This document shows positions 13,680 through 25,150 of a stretch of DNA of 64,000 nucleotides, piece after piece. Within the stretch, counting starts at the first letter, position 1, and each line of letters begins with the position of its first letter. A program made the translations under genes and the position numbers. The stretch comes from Porodaedalea pini (taxonomy: Eukaryota > Basidiomycota > Agaricomycetes > Hymenochaetales > Hymenochaetaceae), in contig NBAY01000044.1 in the NCBI GenBank assembly GCA_002794775.1, forward strand, positions 310,001-374,000. The letters are read 5' to 3'. The notes below the pieces were generated by a model that did not search any database, was not told the DNA's origin, and saw only the letters and a program-made list of their open reading frames with translations.

Positions 13680-16600
13680 TCTGAAGTTGCCGAGGTGATG
13701 GTGGCTAGCGGATCGTGATCTCTGAGTTAATAAAAGCTCCAGCGCAGAGGTGGGGAGGAAAAGGATTGGGACAAGACTCCCGACCACTCGGCGAATTTAT
13801 GCTTTCTTTGCTTGCCACCTTTTGCATCGGGGGAGAGTACGTTCGTCGCTCCCGATCTTGATTACGACGCCCAAATTATCCCTCAATTCAGTCCAGAGCG
13901 TTTATCCAACGAGGCCTTCGTCGCCGTCGCTCCAAGCATCGCCTGTTGCACGTTTTGGTATTTTCTCGTCTCCGTCGTTGCGGAGGAAGACCGTTCGAAC
14001 GGCGCACATCTTCGAAGGCTTCCTTCAATCTGGCACAAAGTGATCACTGATATGTGTACGGCTTCATGCCCAAGAATGGAACGTTATCACATGAGAGTTT
14101 TTCACTCTTACAGCATAGGAAGCAGCAAGAGAGATGATTCCTGTCCGAGACCGGCTACAGGACAAACAATCTGCCCCCACGCGCATATGAAACGTCTCTT
14201 TCCCTCGAACCGCACACCATCGCTGCGCGTACACGCGAGAAACATGCCTTCAGGTCGGTATCATCCCGCGAAGAACAACCACTCCTCAATTCCCCCGGAG
14301 GGTCGAGACTTGTTACGGATCAAGTATACCAGAAGCCGTAACGTGGGTTATCTCGCTTAGATTATTGCGCGAAGAAACGTATATACATATTATTTGGACG
14401 TCCTTACGCTCATGAAAAAAATGCGAGTTTTGTATTGGATTATAAGGCTTGTGATTCGGATAGTGCCCAAAACGTAATCACATAAAGCTATGTTTTGAAC
14501 AGCTGCACGTTTTACTTTATCGTATTGCTCTCTCTTTCAATTCACTTCGAGGCGCTCTTTGCAATCTTGATCATCGAGACGGCAAGCAGCCGTATATGAA
14601 TAATACAGAGAAGCTGTGCCGAATCGGTTGCTCGCCTACCTTGACGCCTGCTCTTTTTTTCGCTTGTTTGCGGCGTCTCAGATTCTGAAATAGAAAGATG
14701 GCTATAAAAAGAAGAAAGAAAACAAACCTCTGGGCAACATATAGGCGAGGCTACTCAGAGTCTTCCAGGTTGACAAGTCACTATGCTTCGAGTGTAACAA
14801 ATGAAAAAATGTTATATCGCCTCCGCGATTCGCATCATTTCCTCAGGCTCACTTCCTCAGGCTCTAGGGCGCGATCTCGCGCCATCCACAGCCGTCCATC
14901 GAACTCGAGGCGGATGTTTTCAGTCGAGGAATAATCGCTGCTTGGGCGCCATTACGACTTCGACTTCTCCAATTCCGTCCCTCTAACTTCGAATATATTT
15001 CTGCTGCGTCGACCCTTCGCCGATGGCCTCCGTATCGAGGAGTCTCCGCACGAGAAAGGGCGGTGCAGCGGCGCCCAGTCGTGGTGCAGAAGATTGTGCT
15101 GCGCTCGCTGAGTATAGCGACGATCTGTTCGCCGGACTCCCAGTTGAGGCACTGTTCGAATTCGACTTCTCGGTTAGCACAGCGTATTGCCAGATTCTCC
15201 CGTGATCTTCCGGTCGTCGTAGCAATGTCCCTGCCACATCGCGAGACTAGCTCTCTAGAGCACTAGCGCGGTTGGGCGCTAAACTTAGCATTGATAGAGT
15301 TCCTATACTTTCTATCAAGGGAAGTGAAGACATTCTCGTCAGATTGTGAAGATTTGAATGGCCATGGTCGACCGTCGAGTCATCGAGGGCTGTATTCACC
15401 ACGGCCGAGGCGGCATACTTCGCATTTGAAGCCACTCCACGCGGCGCCACTCGACTGCGCACAATAATTTAGCGAAGAATCGCAAATGTGTGATCCACGA
15501 GGCTTTGGGGTGTGGCATCGCGGCCGCGGCAACAAAGGAGCGCGAAGGTGTCCCACGATTGCAAAAATAGAGAATTTCGAAGTATTGGCATTTGGCGATG
15601 CATCTTCGACTTCGACAATGTACAAGAGCTCCGAGAAGAGGAGGGATGGTCCAAATGCGCCATGCGTCCGCAGCGAGGCATTTGAATGCAAGGGTATGCG
15701 GCGCTTTTCAAATTCGCAGACCGTTTAATTCCTTGGTTCCACTGGAGACTATATCCACAGACCTGCGACCCTGGCGCAGACGGGACGCGCTCAAATGCAT
15801 GGTGTAACGGTCCTGTACGTGAGCATAAAATATTCCCGATAAATGTGGGAGAGCTAACGGACTGTCCTAAACCCGATAAATCAGGTTCTGGATGTCCAGC
15901 AATTAATAACTGGGAGAAGGCGCACCCGACGAGCTTGCCATAGGAATGATGCGGCCCAGAGCCTTTGGTGCCGATGCAAATCTCGGTGACAGTATGTATT
16001 TGGAGAAATAAGACAGTGATCTGCAGAAAATAACAAAGTCCATACCACATAAGGAATCCCGAAGGATTCGTAGTATCCCAGATGCTTTACATTCAAGGGG
16101 GAGATGGGCTTGGAGTCCCCCCCCTTCTGAAGCCTCGTGTGCGTGATCCTCTGTCATTGGGAAATTGGGCTCGGCAGAAGCTTGCGACCAGATGACAGCT
16201 AAGTATTTCATATATTGAGAGAACGCAATTCCTGAATTATGATGATGGTTTACGCACAGGCTTGCCATTGATCGGTCAGTGTCGGATACTGACCCTGCCC
16301 CGCTCATTGTGCGTCGAAACCGCGTTGTCTTTGAATGTGCACTCAATCGAGACGAGAATAAACCTGCAGGTAATTAATCAAAAGAGTCTCGTAAGCTAAT
16401 TGATCGAGGAATTTGAGCTGGAACAAATACAGTATACATTGATTCTCTTGCAGGTTTGATACCATGTAGGAGATATGTATGTAGCTAAGTGCCATGACAC
16501 CCAGTAGATATACCGCCTTTGTACTCCGATTATCGATGCGGAATATTACACGAAATTCAAAGGATCCCCAGAACCGCGACTAGTTAGCCACTTCTTGTAT

Positions 16601-17289
16601 TGGGAGAACGCGATGAATAGATCGTGTCGGTGGTTCGCGTGCAGGCTTACCTTTCAGTCGGCCGGTGCCGGGTATCGACCGCTGTCCACTGTATGCCGAG
16701 GCCGCGTCCTTCTATCGTACGTTCGATCAGCCATGCTTACATCTGAAGATCACGTACCAAAGGTGCCTCAGGACGCACCGAGCATGGCATTCGAGTCGAA
16801 GAAAGCAGAGCAAGTAGGTTTGAGCCCCAGTTCCGTTGCGGATGAACATAAGAAGTGAAGCTAGATACGCGTTTTTCGCCTTGAAGCTTGAAGCTTGTAT
16901 TGATTTATGAAGATTGCATATTTACACTGTACCCTTAACACTCCCAGGGATCCGGTGCATAGCTTTCCCCCATCACACGCTGAAGAATCAGTGAAGATAT
17001 TGAAGATATTAGCAATTGTAGAACGATTCATTCGATATGCCGCCTCCGTATATCGATCCTGAATATTAGTCCATCACTTCCACTCCTACTTCGGGATTAA
17101 TTTGACGACATTTGCTGTGATGAAGGTCCCGAATGTTGTGCGTGTGGGATTCAGGTCCCTCTTCATCTCCGCGTTCCCGTTATTATCGTATTTCCATTCT
17201 TTTAGCACAAAGATCAGCCTAGGTCTTTTCGTACTTAGCCGGAGGCGAAGAATGACTTACTCATGCTACTCATCAAAGATTATAGGAAC
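13680..17289. other. Gene-poor stretch with decayed coding remnants
   Basis: The open frames here (for example 13812-14360 plus strand and 15469-16050 minus strand) lack conserved motifs and supporting splice structure. A duplicated minus-strand peptide with FSQY(M/K)K(Y/W)L occurs at about 16200-16350 and again at about 16580-16720. This suggests two relics of one unidentified gene. Confidence 0.4.
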
Positions 17290-18337
17290 AATTGGGTCAG
17301 CGACTTGACAAAGCGAAGCGATGCGCCTGAACCCACTTGATCCATAGCTCACGCATCTCTGGATGCCCATTGCAGTATCTCTGAAGCCTTAAAGTTCCCC
17401 TTGCTAGTCTCGACCAGATCAATCTCCAAGCCAGACACTCGGAGGGTCTCCACGAATTTGACGAGACGTGATGATTTCGGACAGAAGGCGGATATCCTTG
17501 TCTAGATGCAGTAGTCAGGATAGTACACGCGTCGTGAAACAAGAAGTAGGCCTAACCGATACATTTCTGCGGGCTTTGAACGCTGTGAGAACGTACGCCC
17601 CTGTTTCTCTAACGGAGAATGCGTCCAGAGGGTTGTTCGTCTACATGAGCGGCTAGTGTGCCACTAGTCTTCCAGATTCGTTCCTCTTCACTGCCATATC
17701 CGGGAAGATGTAGAAATTCTCATAGTAGATCGCGGCGATCAGACTAGAGAATATGTCATAAGAGCTGATCAAAGGCAAAGAATGGGATAGAACACTGATG
17801 AGGTCCGAGAAAGCCCATTCTGGTAGTCGTTGACAAGAGCTTTCGATTCCCTGAGAGGGACTTCAGAATACTCGAGGGTCCTAAATGAGATATGATTGAA
17901 TATCGGCCATATATTATAGAAGGAACAACCTCACGACCACATGAAATGCTTCAATCCCACCACCTTTGCAGCATCGGCAAGTATCTTCCCGTGCTATGTT
18001 TCCTTATCAGCGTCCATTGCTTCCCAATCTCTACATAGGCATAAGTCATGATCACAAATTTGTTCCGCCCGAGGTTAATAATATACTCACATATCGAGGT
18101 ACCGAACACTCCATATGCACCCTCGAACGCGTTCCGAATGCTCTTGGGATCACTGTAGTCAGTGCTCACGACCTCCGCACCTCCTGCCGATAGCGTGAGA
18201 GCCTTCTCTAAAGTCACATTCCTCGTTACAGCGCGCACGCGGAAGGAGCCTTCTTTGAGGAGATAGATAACGACGCTGCTGCCCTGTACACCGACAGCTG
18301 CAGTGACAACGATAAGAGGCTTGGTGATGTCTGTCAT
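17290..18337 (-). pseudogene. NmrA-like / NAD(P)-binding Rossmann protein, decayed
   Basis: Relic of an NmrA-family redox-sensor or isoflavone-reductase-like protein. It starts at 18337 with a normal N-terminus: MTDITKPLIVVTAAVGVQGS, with a Rossmann-type start, then AVTRNV and EVVSTDYSDP. After an intron that begins with GTGAGT, the frame reads DWEAMDADKET, stop, HGKILADAAKVVGLKHFMWS. The stop at 17994-17996 replaces the usual Gln codon. Further on are YYENFYIFPDM and AVKRNESG, two more TAG stops (17653-17655 and 17641-17643), NNPLDAFSVRETGAYVL, and out-of-frame DIRLLSEIIT and EIDLVETSKGNF. All family segments appear in the correct order, so this is one decayed gene. It lies tail-to-head with the aldolase gene upstream. 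Confidence 0.8.
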
Positions 18338-18713
18338 TGCTCGATTTATCGGGAGTGTTGTCCAAAGAGATTTGTTGGACCTTTTTATACGAGTCAATTT
18401 TGTATTTTTAACTCGATGAACAAGAAGCTTGAATAGCTTGGTAAGACGGAAATGTCTTTAGCCTGAGTGATATGGCTGAAGGACGGGTATCCTAAAAGAT
18501 GATACCGGGATCGACGCCAGCGTGCACGGCCTGGTGCGGACGATGACTAAGAGTCTGAGTTGTTCGATCTAAAAATACTTGAGCTCGTATTGTCTCTGAA
18601 TCATGAGTCGACGATGTCAATAAACGACAATTTTATCACATAGAACAAATGGTCAACACGGACTGAACTTTATCATCAACATTGAACTTGTTATTCTTCG
18701 TTTTTGTATTGTC
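18338..18713. other. Short intergenic gap between the NmrA relic and the aldolase gene
   Basis: Contains the former promoter of the NmrA-like relic and the 3' flank of the aldolase gene. No other signal is recognisable. Confidence 0.4.
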
Positions 18714-20101
18714 TCATTCTTCCCGTCCGCCCCTCGCCGCCTTCCAGCATGCCTTGGCGCGTACTCGGAATGCCTCGCAAGCACCACTCTCATCTCCGCG
18801 TACCCAGCGTTGCATCGCGTCGCCTTGCAGACCGCGCCCAAAGGAAAACGAGAGAGGCGGCAGGCGGGCGTAGGGAGAGGGCTCCAGGTCTGCCTTCGTC
18901 TTCGCCTTGTCGACAATCTCATTGACGCTCTGGAGGTACAGCGCCGCAGTCTCATCAGGAAGACCTCCTGGAAGCAAGAAGAGAAGGACGTAAATCAGTC
19001 GTTGTATTTTGAATTGGCCGAGGTCATACCGGATAGAAAAACGACGCCTGCCATGCCAACGGGTACTGCGCGCGCGAGGACAGCAACGGTCGCTTCAGCA
19101 ATCTCTTCCGGAGTTGTATTTTCTCTCGACGGGTGCTTGAGACCCGGCTGAGGGAATGACGGCTTGATCAATGATCCTTTCTCAAGAAGTCAGCGAAACG
19201 TTAACGTCTTTATTTGATTTATTTACCTTCAGTGAGGACACCGTACGCCGCGCAACGCGCGTAGATCATCGCGATCGCGCGCACATGCACCTCGACGCTG
19301 CGTGCCAGGCTTGCGTCCCCGCCAAAATCGACATCGGGCTCAACGATCGGGACAAGGCCTGCCTGCTGGCTGATTGCGGCAAATCGTGCGAGTGCCTCCG
19401 CTTGCGCCTCAAGGGCAGCGTGCGATGGCAGGGTTGAGGCATCGCACAGAATTGGTGCACGCCACTAGTAAGGGAGGTCAGAGTCAAGACTTCAGACTCA
19501 GTGAATTAGGCTCAACCTTAGTGAAACGAGCGCCGTGCGCACGAGCGGTGCGCAATCGTGGAAGAAGGTCGTCGAGTCCCTGCGTCGCTGGCTCCGACGG
19601 AGAGATCGGAAGTGGATGTGAGTCCGTATCGGCACGTACACCAGGTATGATACCCCGAGCTGCAAGGATGGGTGCGAGTTTGAAGTCAACAAGTGTCTCC
19701 TGATAGAGGATGACACCCGATATGTACTCTGCAACGGTAATTAGCGGCGTATAGTCACTAGATAGTAGGACTGGCTCACCTGTCGGTAGAGTCTCATAGA
19801 GACATTCCCTCCAGCGACGTCTTCGCTCTTTCTTCTCTTCCTCGGTCCATTCCTTTCCAGCACCTTCTTCTCCCTGTGCGGCTACCAAGCGCGCCTCGAT
19901 GCCATCGGGCGTCTCATCCGTCGCGTATATTCCGACACCTCGGGGGTGCACCAAAGCCTGAGCTATCGCTATCAGTTCGCGAGCGGTCTCGAGAGAATGA
20001 TGCGGATAAATGAACGAGTTCTCCTTTCCCTGGACATCCTTGCCATCTATAGTGGCAAAACCGTACCCAGGTGTCGCAGTCGCATTCAGATTGGTAGTCA
20101 T
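18714..20101 (-). CDS. Fructose-bisphosphate aldolase, class I
   Basis: Glycolytic or gluconeogenic enzyme that reversibly cleaves fructose 1,6-bisphosphate to dihydroxyacetone phosphate and glyceraldehyde 3-phosphate. Five exons are joined in frame: 19780-20101, 19517-19728, 19227-19464, 19030-19176 and 18714-18967. They total 1173 nt, or 390 residues, slightly longer than the usual ~360. Class I marks are plain: GVGIYATDETP at the N-terminus, SGVILYQETL, RGIIPGVRAD, TQGLDDL, then VPIVEPDVDF. TEGSLIKPSF places the Schiff-base lysine near residue 262, and VFLSGG follows for phosphate binding. An Arg/Glu-rich insert (KEWTEEEKKERRRRW) precedes exon 2. The enzyme should be cytosolic, as no targeting signal is visible. 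The best-studied fungal aldolases are the metal-dependent class II type, so a class I gene is notable. It could supplement class II or use a related ketose substrate. Confidence 0.92.
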
Positions 20102-22179
20102 GATGAAGGGTGATTGCTAGAGCCGGACCTCGGAACGGAATGACGCAGCCTTTTAGATGTGAATTAAAGAGCGGTCAGCTGACAGCAGCACTCTCTTCTT
20201 AGGTATTTTGTTCCGGATGCTGTCTTCTTGAGCACCAGCTTCAATGTACTAGAACAAAGGAGGCTGTAAAAAATGAAAGAGTTAGATGCAGACAACTTTG
20301 AGGTCGCATTCTTGACTGCATCAAAAGCATCCGTAAAACATTATCACACCCATAAGGAAGCATAACTAGAAAGCTCTTCAATTTAGAGTTGAAAATGAAA
20401 CGTTAACCCAACAAACTAGTTCTGGAACTCGATACGTACAGTGAGATGAAATCCATTTCACGCATTGTAACTATTTCAGCACCCTGTCCTTCGAGTACGC
20501 CACGTTTACGACCGTCGACGCTCGTCACCGACCGCAGCATCCTTAACAAGATGTTTCTCTTTAGGGCTTAAGGTAAAGAGTGACTCTTTCTGTCCCTGTA
20601 GCCATCTGCGAGGCTGAAAGTAGCATGAGCAACGCCAAAGAGCAGAACGAAGCCTCTGAACATACCGGCATGAAGACATGCTCCTCCTCGCCAAAATCAT
20701 GATAAAACACTGCGTAGACCAGACCCGCTAGAATAACATCAGGCAAATAAAAATGACCTTCTCATAAGCTAGATGCCCACTGGGAATGAGAATGACGCGC
20801 AGCAGCGAGGCGGTCGAGAACATCCATCTCGGACGCGGGTCGATGGACTCTTGGCTCTCGAATGGCGATTTCTGACCAATGTTTCTGCCTAGTTCATTTC
20901 TCTGCCTTTGTGTATACGGTCGTGCCCATGTCTGTCGTTCAGGCTGTCGTGTTAGACGAGCAGCCAGGGGGCGAACATGCCTTAACAGTGGCAGTTGCAT
21001 GGTGGCTCCTTCCTGACCGCGCCAGATTTGAAAAACGTGCCGACTGAAATGCGTCTTAGACTCTCACGCCAACTTAAACTTACTTTAATCCTTTCTTGAC
21101 TCAGAAACGCTTTACAGAAGCTGGCACTTCATATCTCTAACCCCAGTTTTGTGCTAGGCTACCGTAATATTGCATTCGCCTATATTGCGGCTTCTATCGC
21201 CTGTCTCAATAACAAGTGATGATGCGTGTGTTCGGAACACCTCCCCGTCAACTCAGTCGAGTCACCGAGCTAGTTGTCGAGGAACTTGCGGAGGTAATAT
21301 ACTAGCAGTATTCACAGCAAAGGCCAGAAAACCCTTACAAGCCAAGTCAAACATAATGAAGACAATGACGATGCACGCGCGTGAGGCTTATAATGACTTT
21401 CAGGCTGGAGAAGAACGGAGGATGTACTCTGAAGTTATGATCTGTCAGCCGGCAAAATCTCGTATGAACAGACGTGTCTGGGCGATGTATATACTCATCC
21501 CGAGGACTTACAGCTGTTGACCACGTTACTGAACGACTCCTGCCAAGACGTGTGAGACGAACATCAAGAACAAAACTCGAAGCGAAACGCACGGATGAGC
21601 GAAATCCGCGCCGCCGACACGGTACTCCACCACATCCATGGTTTCCTACATCAAATCCGTGATGTTCCCATCTTCACGCACACCCTCGGCACAACTCCTT
21701 ACTGGAGGCCGACACGGTGACGGCGCGTTTCAACTCCGGCCATTTAAACAGAATACGTCTCTGTCACGCGTCTGGGAAAGGTTTGTTGTTTACAGCCGAT
21801 AACGATTTTCGTTACGGAGTGTAAGGGGAGGATGTGCGTGAAACGGCCGTCAAGGCTGGGACGCTTTCGCGCCCAGATGAGTCGAACTATAGGGGCTATA
21901 CAGTTGAGCGAATACGGATAGGTCTACAGTAAGTAGGTGGTAAGCGAAGATCAGAATGCACTGGGCTAATCTACCTCACGATAAACTCCTGGAGCTCTTA
22001 GTTCGACGATCTCCTGAAAAGTGCTTTGTATTCAAGTCAATGTTACGTGCCAGTGCCCAGCTCCAAGTATCCCAATTCCATATGCTCATGATATAAACGT
22101 ACTTAAGCACTGTCGAAGCCATCGTGAGATGCAGTCCTCCGGAGTCTTCTGAGGCAGTTTTCGCGTGAAGAATCTTTCA
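20102..22179. other. Gene-poor region with an R1 repeat fragment
   Basis: Holds the promoter of the aldolase gene on the left and a dispersed-repeat fragment at about 21505-21850. Minus-strand frames around 20560-21000 (VYAVFYHDFGEEEHVF) look protein-like but cannot be assigned. They may be another decayed gene. Confidence 0.4.
21505..21850. repeat. R1 dispersed repeat, C segment only
   Basis: The text around GTTGACCACGT, CTCGAAGCGAAACGCAC and GCCGCCGACA, and a downstream CGATTTTCGTTACGG, matches the C segment of the R1 copies at 40.9-41.2, 49.35-49.7 and 54.65-55.1 kb. It is more diverged than those copies. Confidence 0.5.
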
Positions 22180-22620
22180 TGTTGATTGTGCTCTTGGCCG
22201 CAAAAACAAAATCACGTTAGGAGGGATGAGATATCTGTACATAGAACAGATAACAAAGGAGTGGATAATTGCCACGGCGAGGAGCGGATAACGGCTGGTC
22301 TCGAGCTTGAGCCTGGTTTCGTGGTGTCGATGCAACGTCCCAGTGATGAACGAGGCCGCGAGGGCTACTCCGTACGTCATTGGAATACTCCTGCTTTCAA
22401 GTCAGTAACAGCTCAATCTAGCGCATATCACACCTACCAGTCAACGAGCCCCCATTCCAATGGTGAAGACCGTGAAGTGTTGTTTTCGCCACAGATTGTG
22501 GCGCTTTTTTGCGTGTCCGTCGGCGGCAACTAAGTACCTAAAAAAAGTAAGCTATGTGGATCGACATATGGCTACTGTCTTCGATCACGGTGAGATAAGT
22601 GAAACCTACCAACTTATTGT
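22180..22620 (-). pseudogene. DUF6533-type serpentine membrane protein, fragment
   Basis: Two adjacent minus-strand exons match the DUF6533 genes at 28.5-30.1 and 55.5-57.1 kb. The first reads ATICGENN, then SPLEWGLVDW, and ends at a GTAGGT donor (compare VKVCGQAS and LEWGYIDW in the 28-kb copy). The second begins WSIPMTYGVALAAS and continues YPLLAVAIIHSFVICS, equivalent to WSIPMVYGV and VLIQDQLIYFI. Upstream segments to about 23120 and the C-terminus are unrecognisable or scrambled, so this is a relic. The family consists of multi-pass membrane proteins known only from basidiomycete genomes and has no established function. Confidence 0.6.
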
Positions 22621-23517
22621 ACTGCACCGCCTCTAACACGAGCAGGGTCTTGACAGTATTCTGTCTACGAAAGACTGAGTAATTGCTCTGCTGAACCTTA
22701 CGTTACTTTAGGAATAAAAAGCAATCACAAGGATAACGCAATACGAATACCACTCAATTTAATCACTCGCAGTCGATCAAAATAATTATAAACCAGTCTA
22801 AATTGACCGTCAAGGAATTCTTTGTGCAGCCAGATCCAAAATACTCACTGGAAAGACCAACTTTACACTGACACCGTGTACATGTACTGTTGAAGAGCTG
22901 TCAAGTAGCTTGACAATGTGAATAAAAAAAGCACGCTTTTGATCCTGAGTCTAGTACTGATGCTTTACGGGATGTGCTCGACGCGTCGAAGAGAGCACTG
23001 CATTGAACGGTGAGGCCACGCTCCGACTCGATGAAGGACTTCAAGTAGTAGGCGGCGAGCGTAGGAATGGGCTCCTTTTTCTGAGTGGGACTCTTACCTC
23101 CGAGGCCCCGAGCAATCTGCAAGATCGAGTTTCCGATCGCGAACTGTGACTCTTGCTTAGATTACCCTTAATAGGCGTAGTAGAGCTAAAAGTAAGGTAA
23201 ATTTCGTATTTGTGGGAACATGACATGACACGTGTAAACAACACGCGTTGCAACAGCCGGAATATTAATGGTTTACCAGAATAAGCGAGTTTCCGTCTTC
23301 CATCGGAATGTACTCAGGGACCCTGGACCTTATTTCTTTGTCTTTCATGCTGACTTTTTTTCTGCATTTTGGTGCCGTCGCGGAGGGTTTACAAAAATGC
23401 CATCCGAGTGCTTGTACGCGTTTCTCTTCCTTTCGTGCTCCCATCTTGCATCCACTCCCGTTCCTATCTGTGGTTGAAGGTCACTCGTAGCCCAGGATTA
23501 GCAACGCCATCACCACC
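22621..23517. other. Decayed upstream part of the DUF6533 relic and DUF6534 promoter
   Basis: Minus-strand frames between 22900 and 23120 may be worn exons of the DUF6533 relic, but motif support is weak. The right part is the promoter region of the gene starting at 23518. Confidence 0.35.
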
Positions 23518-25150
23518 ATGTCGCTAGATGACACTGTGCGTATCAGTGGTCTTCATCGTGGAATTCATGATTGATGGTCTGGCGGTAGTTTGGGAGCTTG
23601 ATTCTTGCATCGGTGTACGTGCGCATTTGAGCTCTTCCTTCGGTGATAATTAATAGTGTTTTGCTCACCAGGTTCACAATGGGGTGCGCTTTGCATTTTT
23701 GCTTCGACTTCTCGCTGAATGTTACCGACTAATTTTCCGCGGTAGTCTATGGGGCGCTGGTACAGTGCAGGTCTATTATTACTACAACGTACGTCACATT
23801 TCCCTCTTTTATCTCTCGCGTTGGATTTACGTCTGTATGTACTATCCTTGAAAGAGACATGGCAGCGACTCGTGGTCCCTGAAGATACACGTTTTTGCTG
23901 TCTGGGCACTCGATACGGTACATCAGGCGTTCGTCGTCGCCAGCACGTACAGGTACCTAATCACCAACTATGCAAACGTGGCACAGCTCGCGAAGTTCGA
24001 GAGGTGAGCCGTCAATGACCTTGTAGAAACGCGCATGAGGCTCATTTTTTTCGAATTTAGCATGCTTCGCGACTCGATCATCCTCACGGCAGTCATAAGT
24101 GTGCTCGTGCAGTCCGCCTTTGCCGTCCAGATATATCGTCGTATGTCCCGCTGTGCTGCTTGCCCTTCATTTGCCTCGCAGACTTACATGCGATCTACAC
24201 AGTAAGCAAGAAAAACCTGATCGTGACGGGCATAATCACCGCACTCGCCATCGCTCAATTCGTCTGCACAATCGTGTACTACGTTAAATGCTACAGATTT
24301 ACCACCTTCGCCGAGCTCCACTCGATCTCCAACGTGATGCGCACTGTAAATATCGTAACCGCTGTCGCCGACGCTGTCATCGCTGCTATGCTCGTCTTCC
24401 TCTTTCACTCCAACAGAACGGGGTCTAAGAAGAACGATAGCATAGTTAACAAGCTCACAGCGTTTACAATAGACACGGGCGCACTGACGGCTGTGTGTGC
24501 AATTGTGTGCTTGATTACGGGCGTCGCACTCCCGAACACGCTCGTGTATATCTTGTTTTATCTTCTGCTATCGCGTCGTACGTATCCTCTTCATTCTTCA
24601 TTTGCTATGCTTAGAACGGAACCATCGCGTCTAGTGTACATGAACTCAATGATGTCGTCGTACGCACCATGTTGTTTTTCTTTCTTCGAGGAAGCTGCTG
24701 ATTCGCAAAGCCACCAGACTAAACTCGCGTCAGACTATGCGAGGTAGGACCACAGAGAGCTCCAACACGCCTAGGCTCAACTACTCTATGAACGACATGC
24801 GCAATAACCGGCCGGACCAGATTCACGTACGTCTTATCTCTCTCCCATCCGTTTGTTTTCCACTTTCGCTTTCTCTTCCTTCGGCTTCTCTATGGCATAC
24901 ATGACATACTCATGCAACTCTGGCACGCAGCCCTCCGCCCCGCGCGTCGTCACTATTAAAGTCGACACGGAGACTATCCTCGACAATGAGATGCACAAGG
25001 TGCGTCTCGTATTCGCTTTCCGTCATCTATCATGGCTTAGGCTGACGCGGAAACCGTCCGGTCGGCGTTATTTTCTAGGGACTCGGCAGGTCGGACTCAG
25101 ATGTAGGCACCGAGACATCATACCAGAGGTCGAAGGGGACGGAGTATTAG
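23518..25150 (+). CDS. DUF6534-type serpentine membrane protein
   Basis: Multi-pass integral membrane protein of the basidiomycete DUF6534 family, function unknown. Nine exons stay in frame: 23518-23535, 23672-23788, 23855-24003, 24061-24140, 24203-24577, 24635-24659, 24691-24826, 24931-24999 and 25079-25150. They total 1041 nt, or 346 residues. Family landmarks in order are LWGAGTVQVYYYYN, VFAVWALDTVHQAFVV, YRYLITNY, SIILTAVISVLVQSAFAVQI, SKKNLIVTG and VADAVIAAMLVFLF. These are followed by KKNDSIVNKL and a final membrane pair with SRLYMNSMM, then a polar cytoplasmic tail. The N-terminal membrane segment is unusual for the family. A better family match (GALCIF..) lies one frame away and hits a TGA, so exon 2 may be damaged or misread. 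The 31-bp intron at 24660-24690 is shorter than usual, another weak point of the model. Confidence 0.75.

Noticed and set aside
13812..14360. 182-codon plus-strand frame upstream of the regulator
   Set aside because: No conserved motif, no supporting splice sites and mixed composition; probably chance.
15469..16050. 193-codon minus-strand frame
   Set aside because: No recognisable domain. It lies in a decayed stretch, and overlapping frames on the other strand are similarly open.
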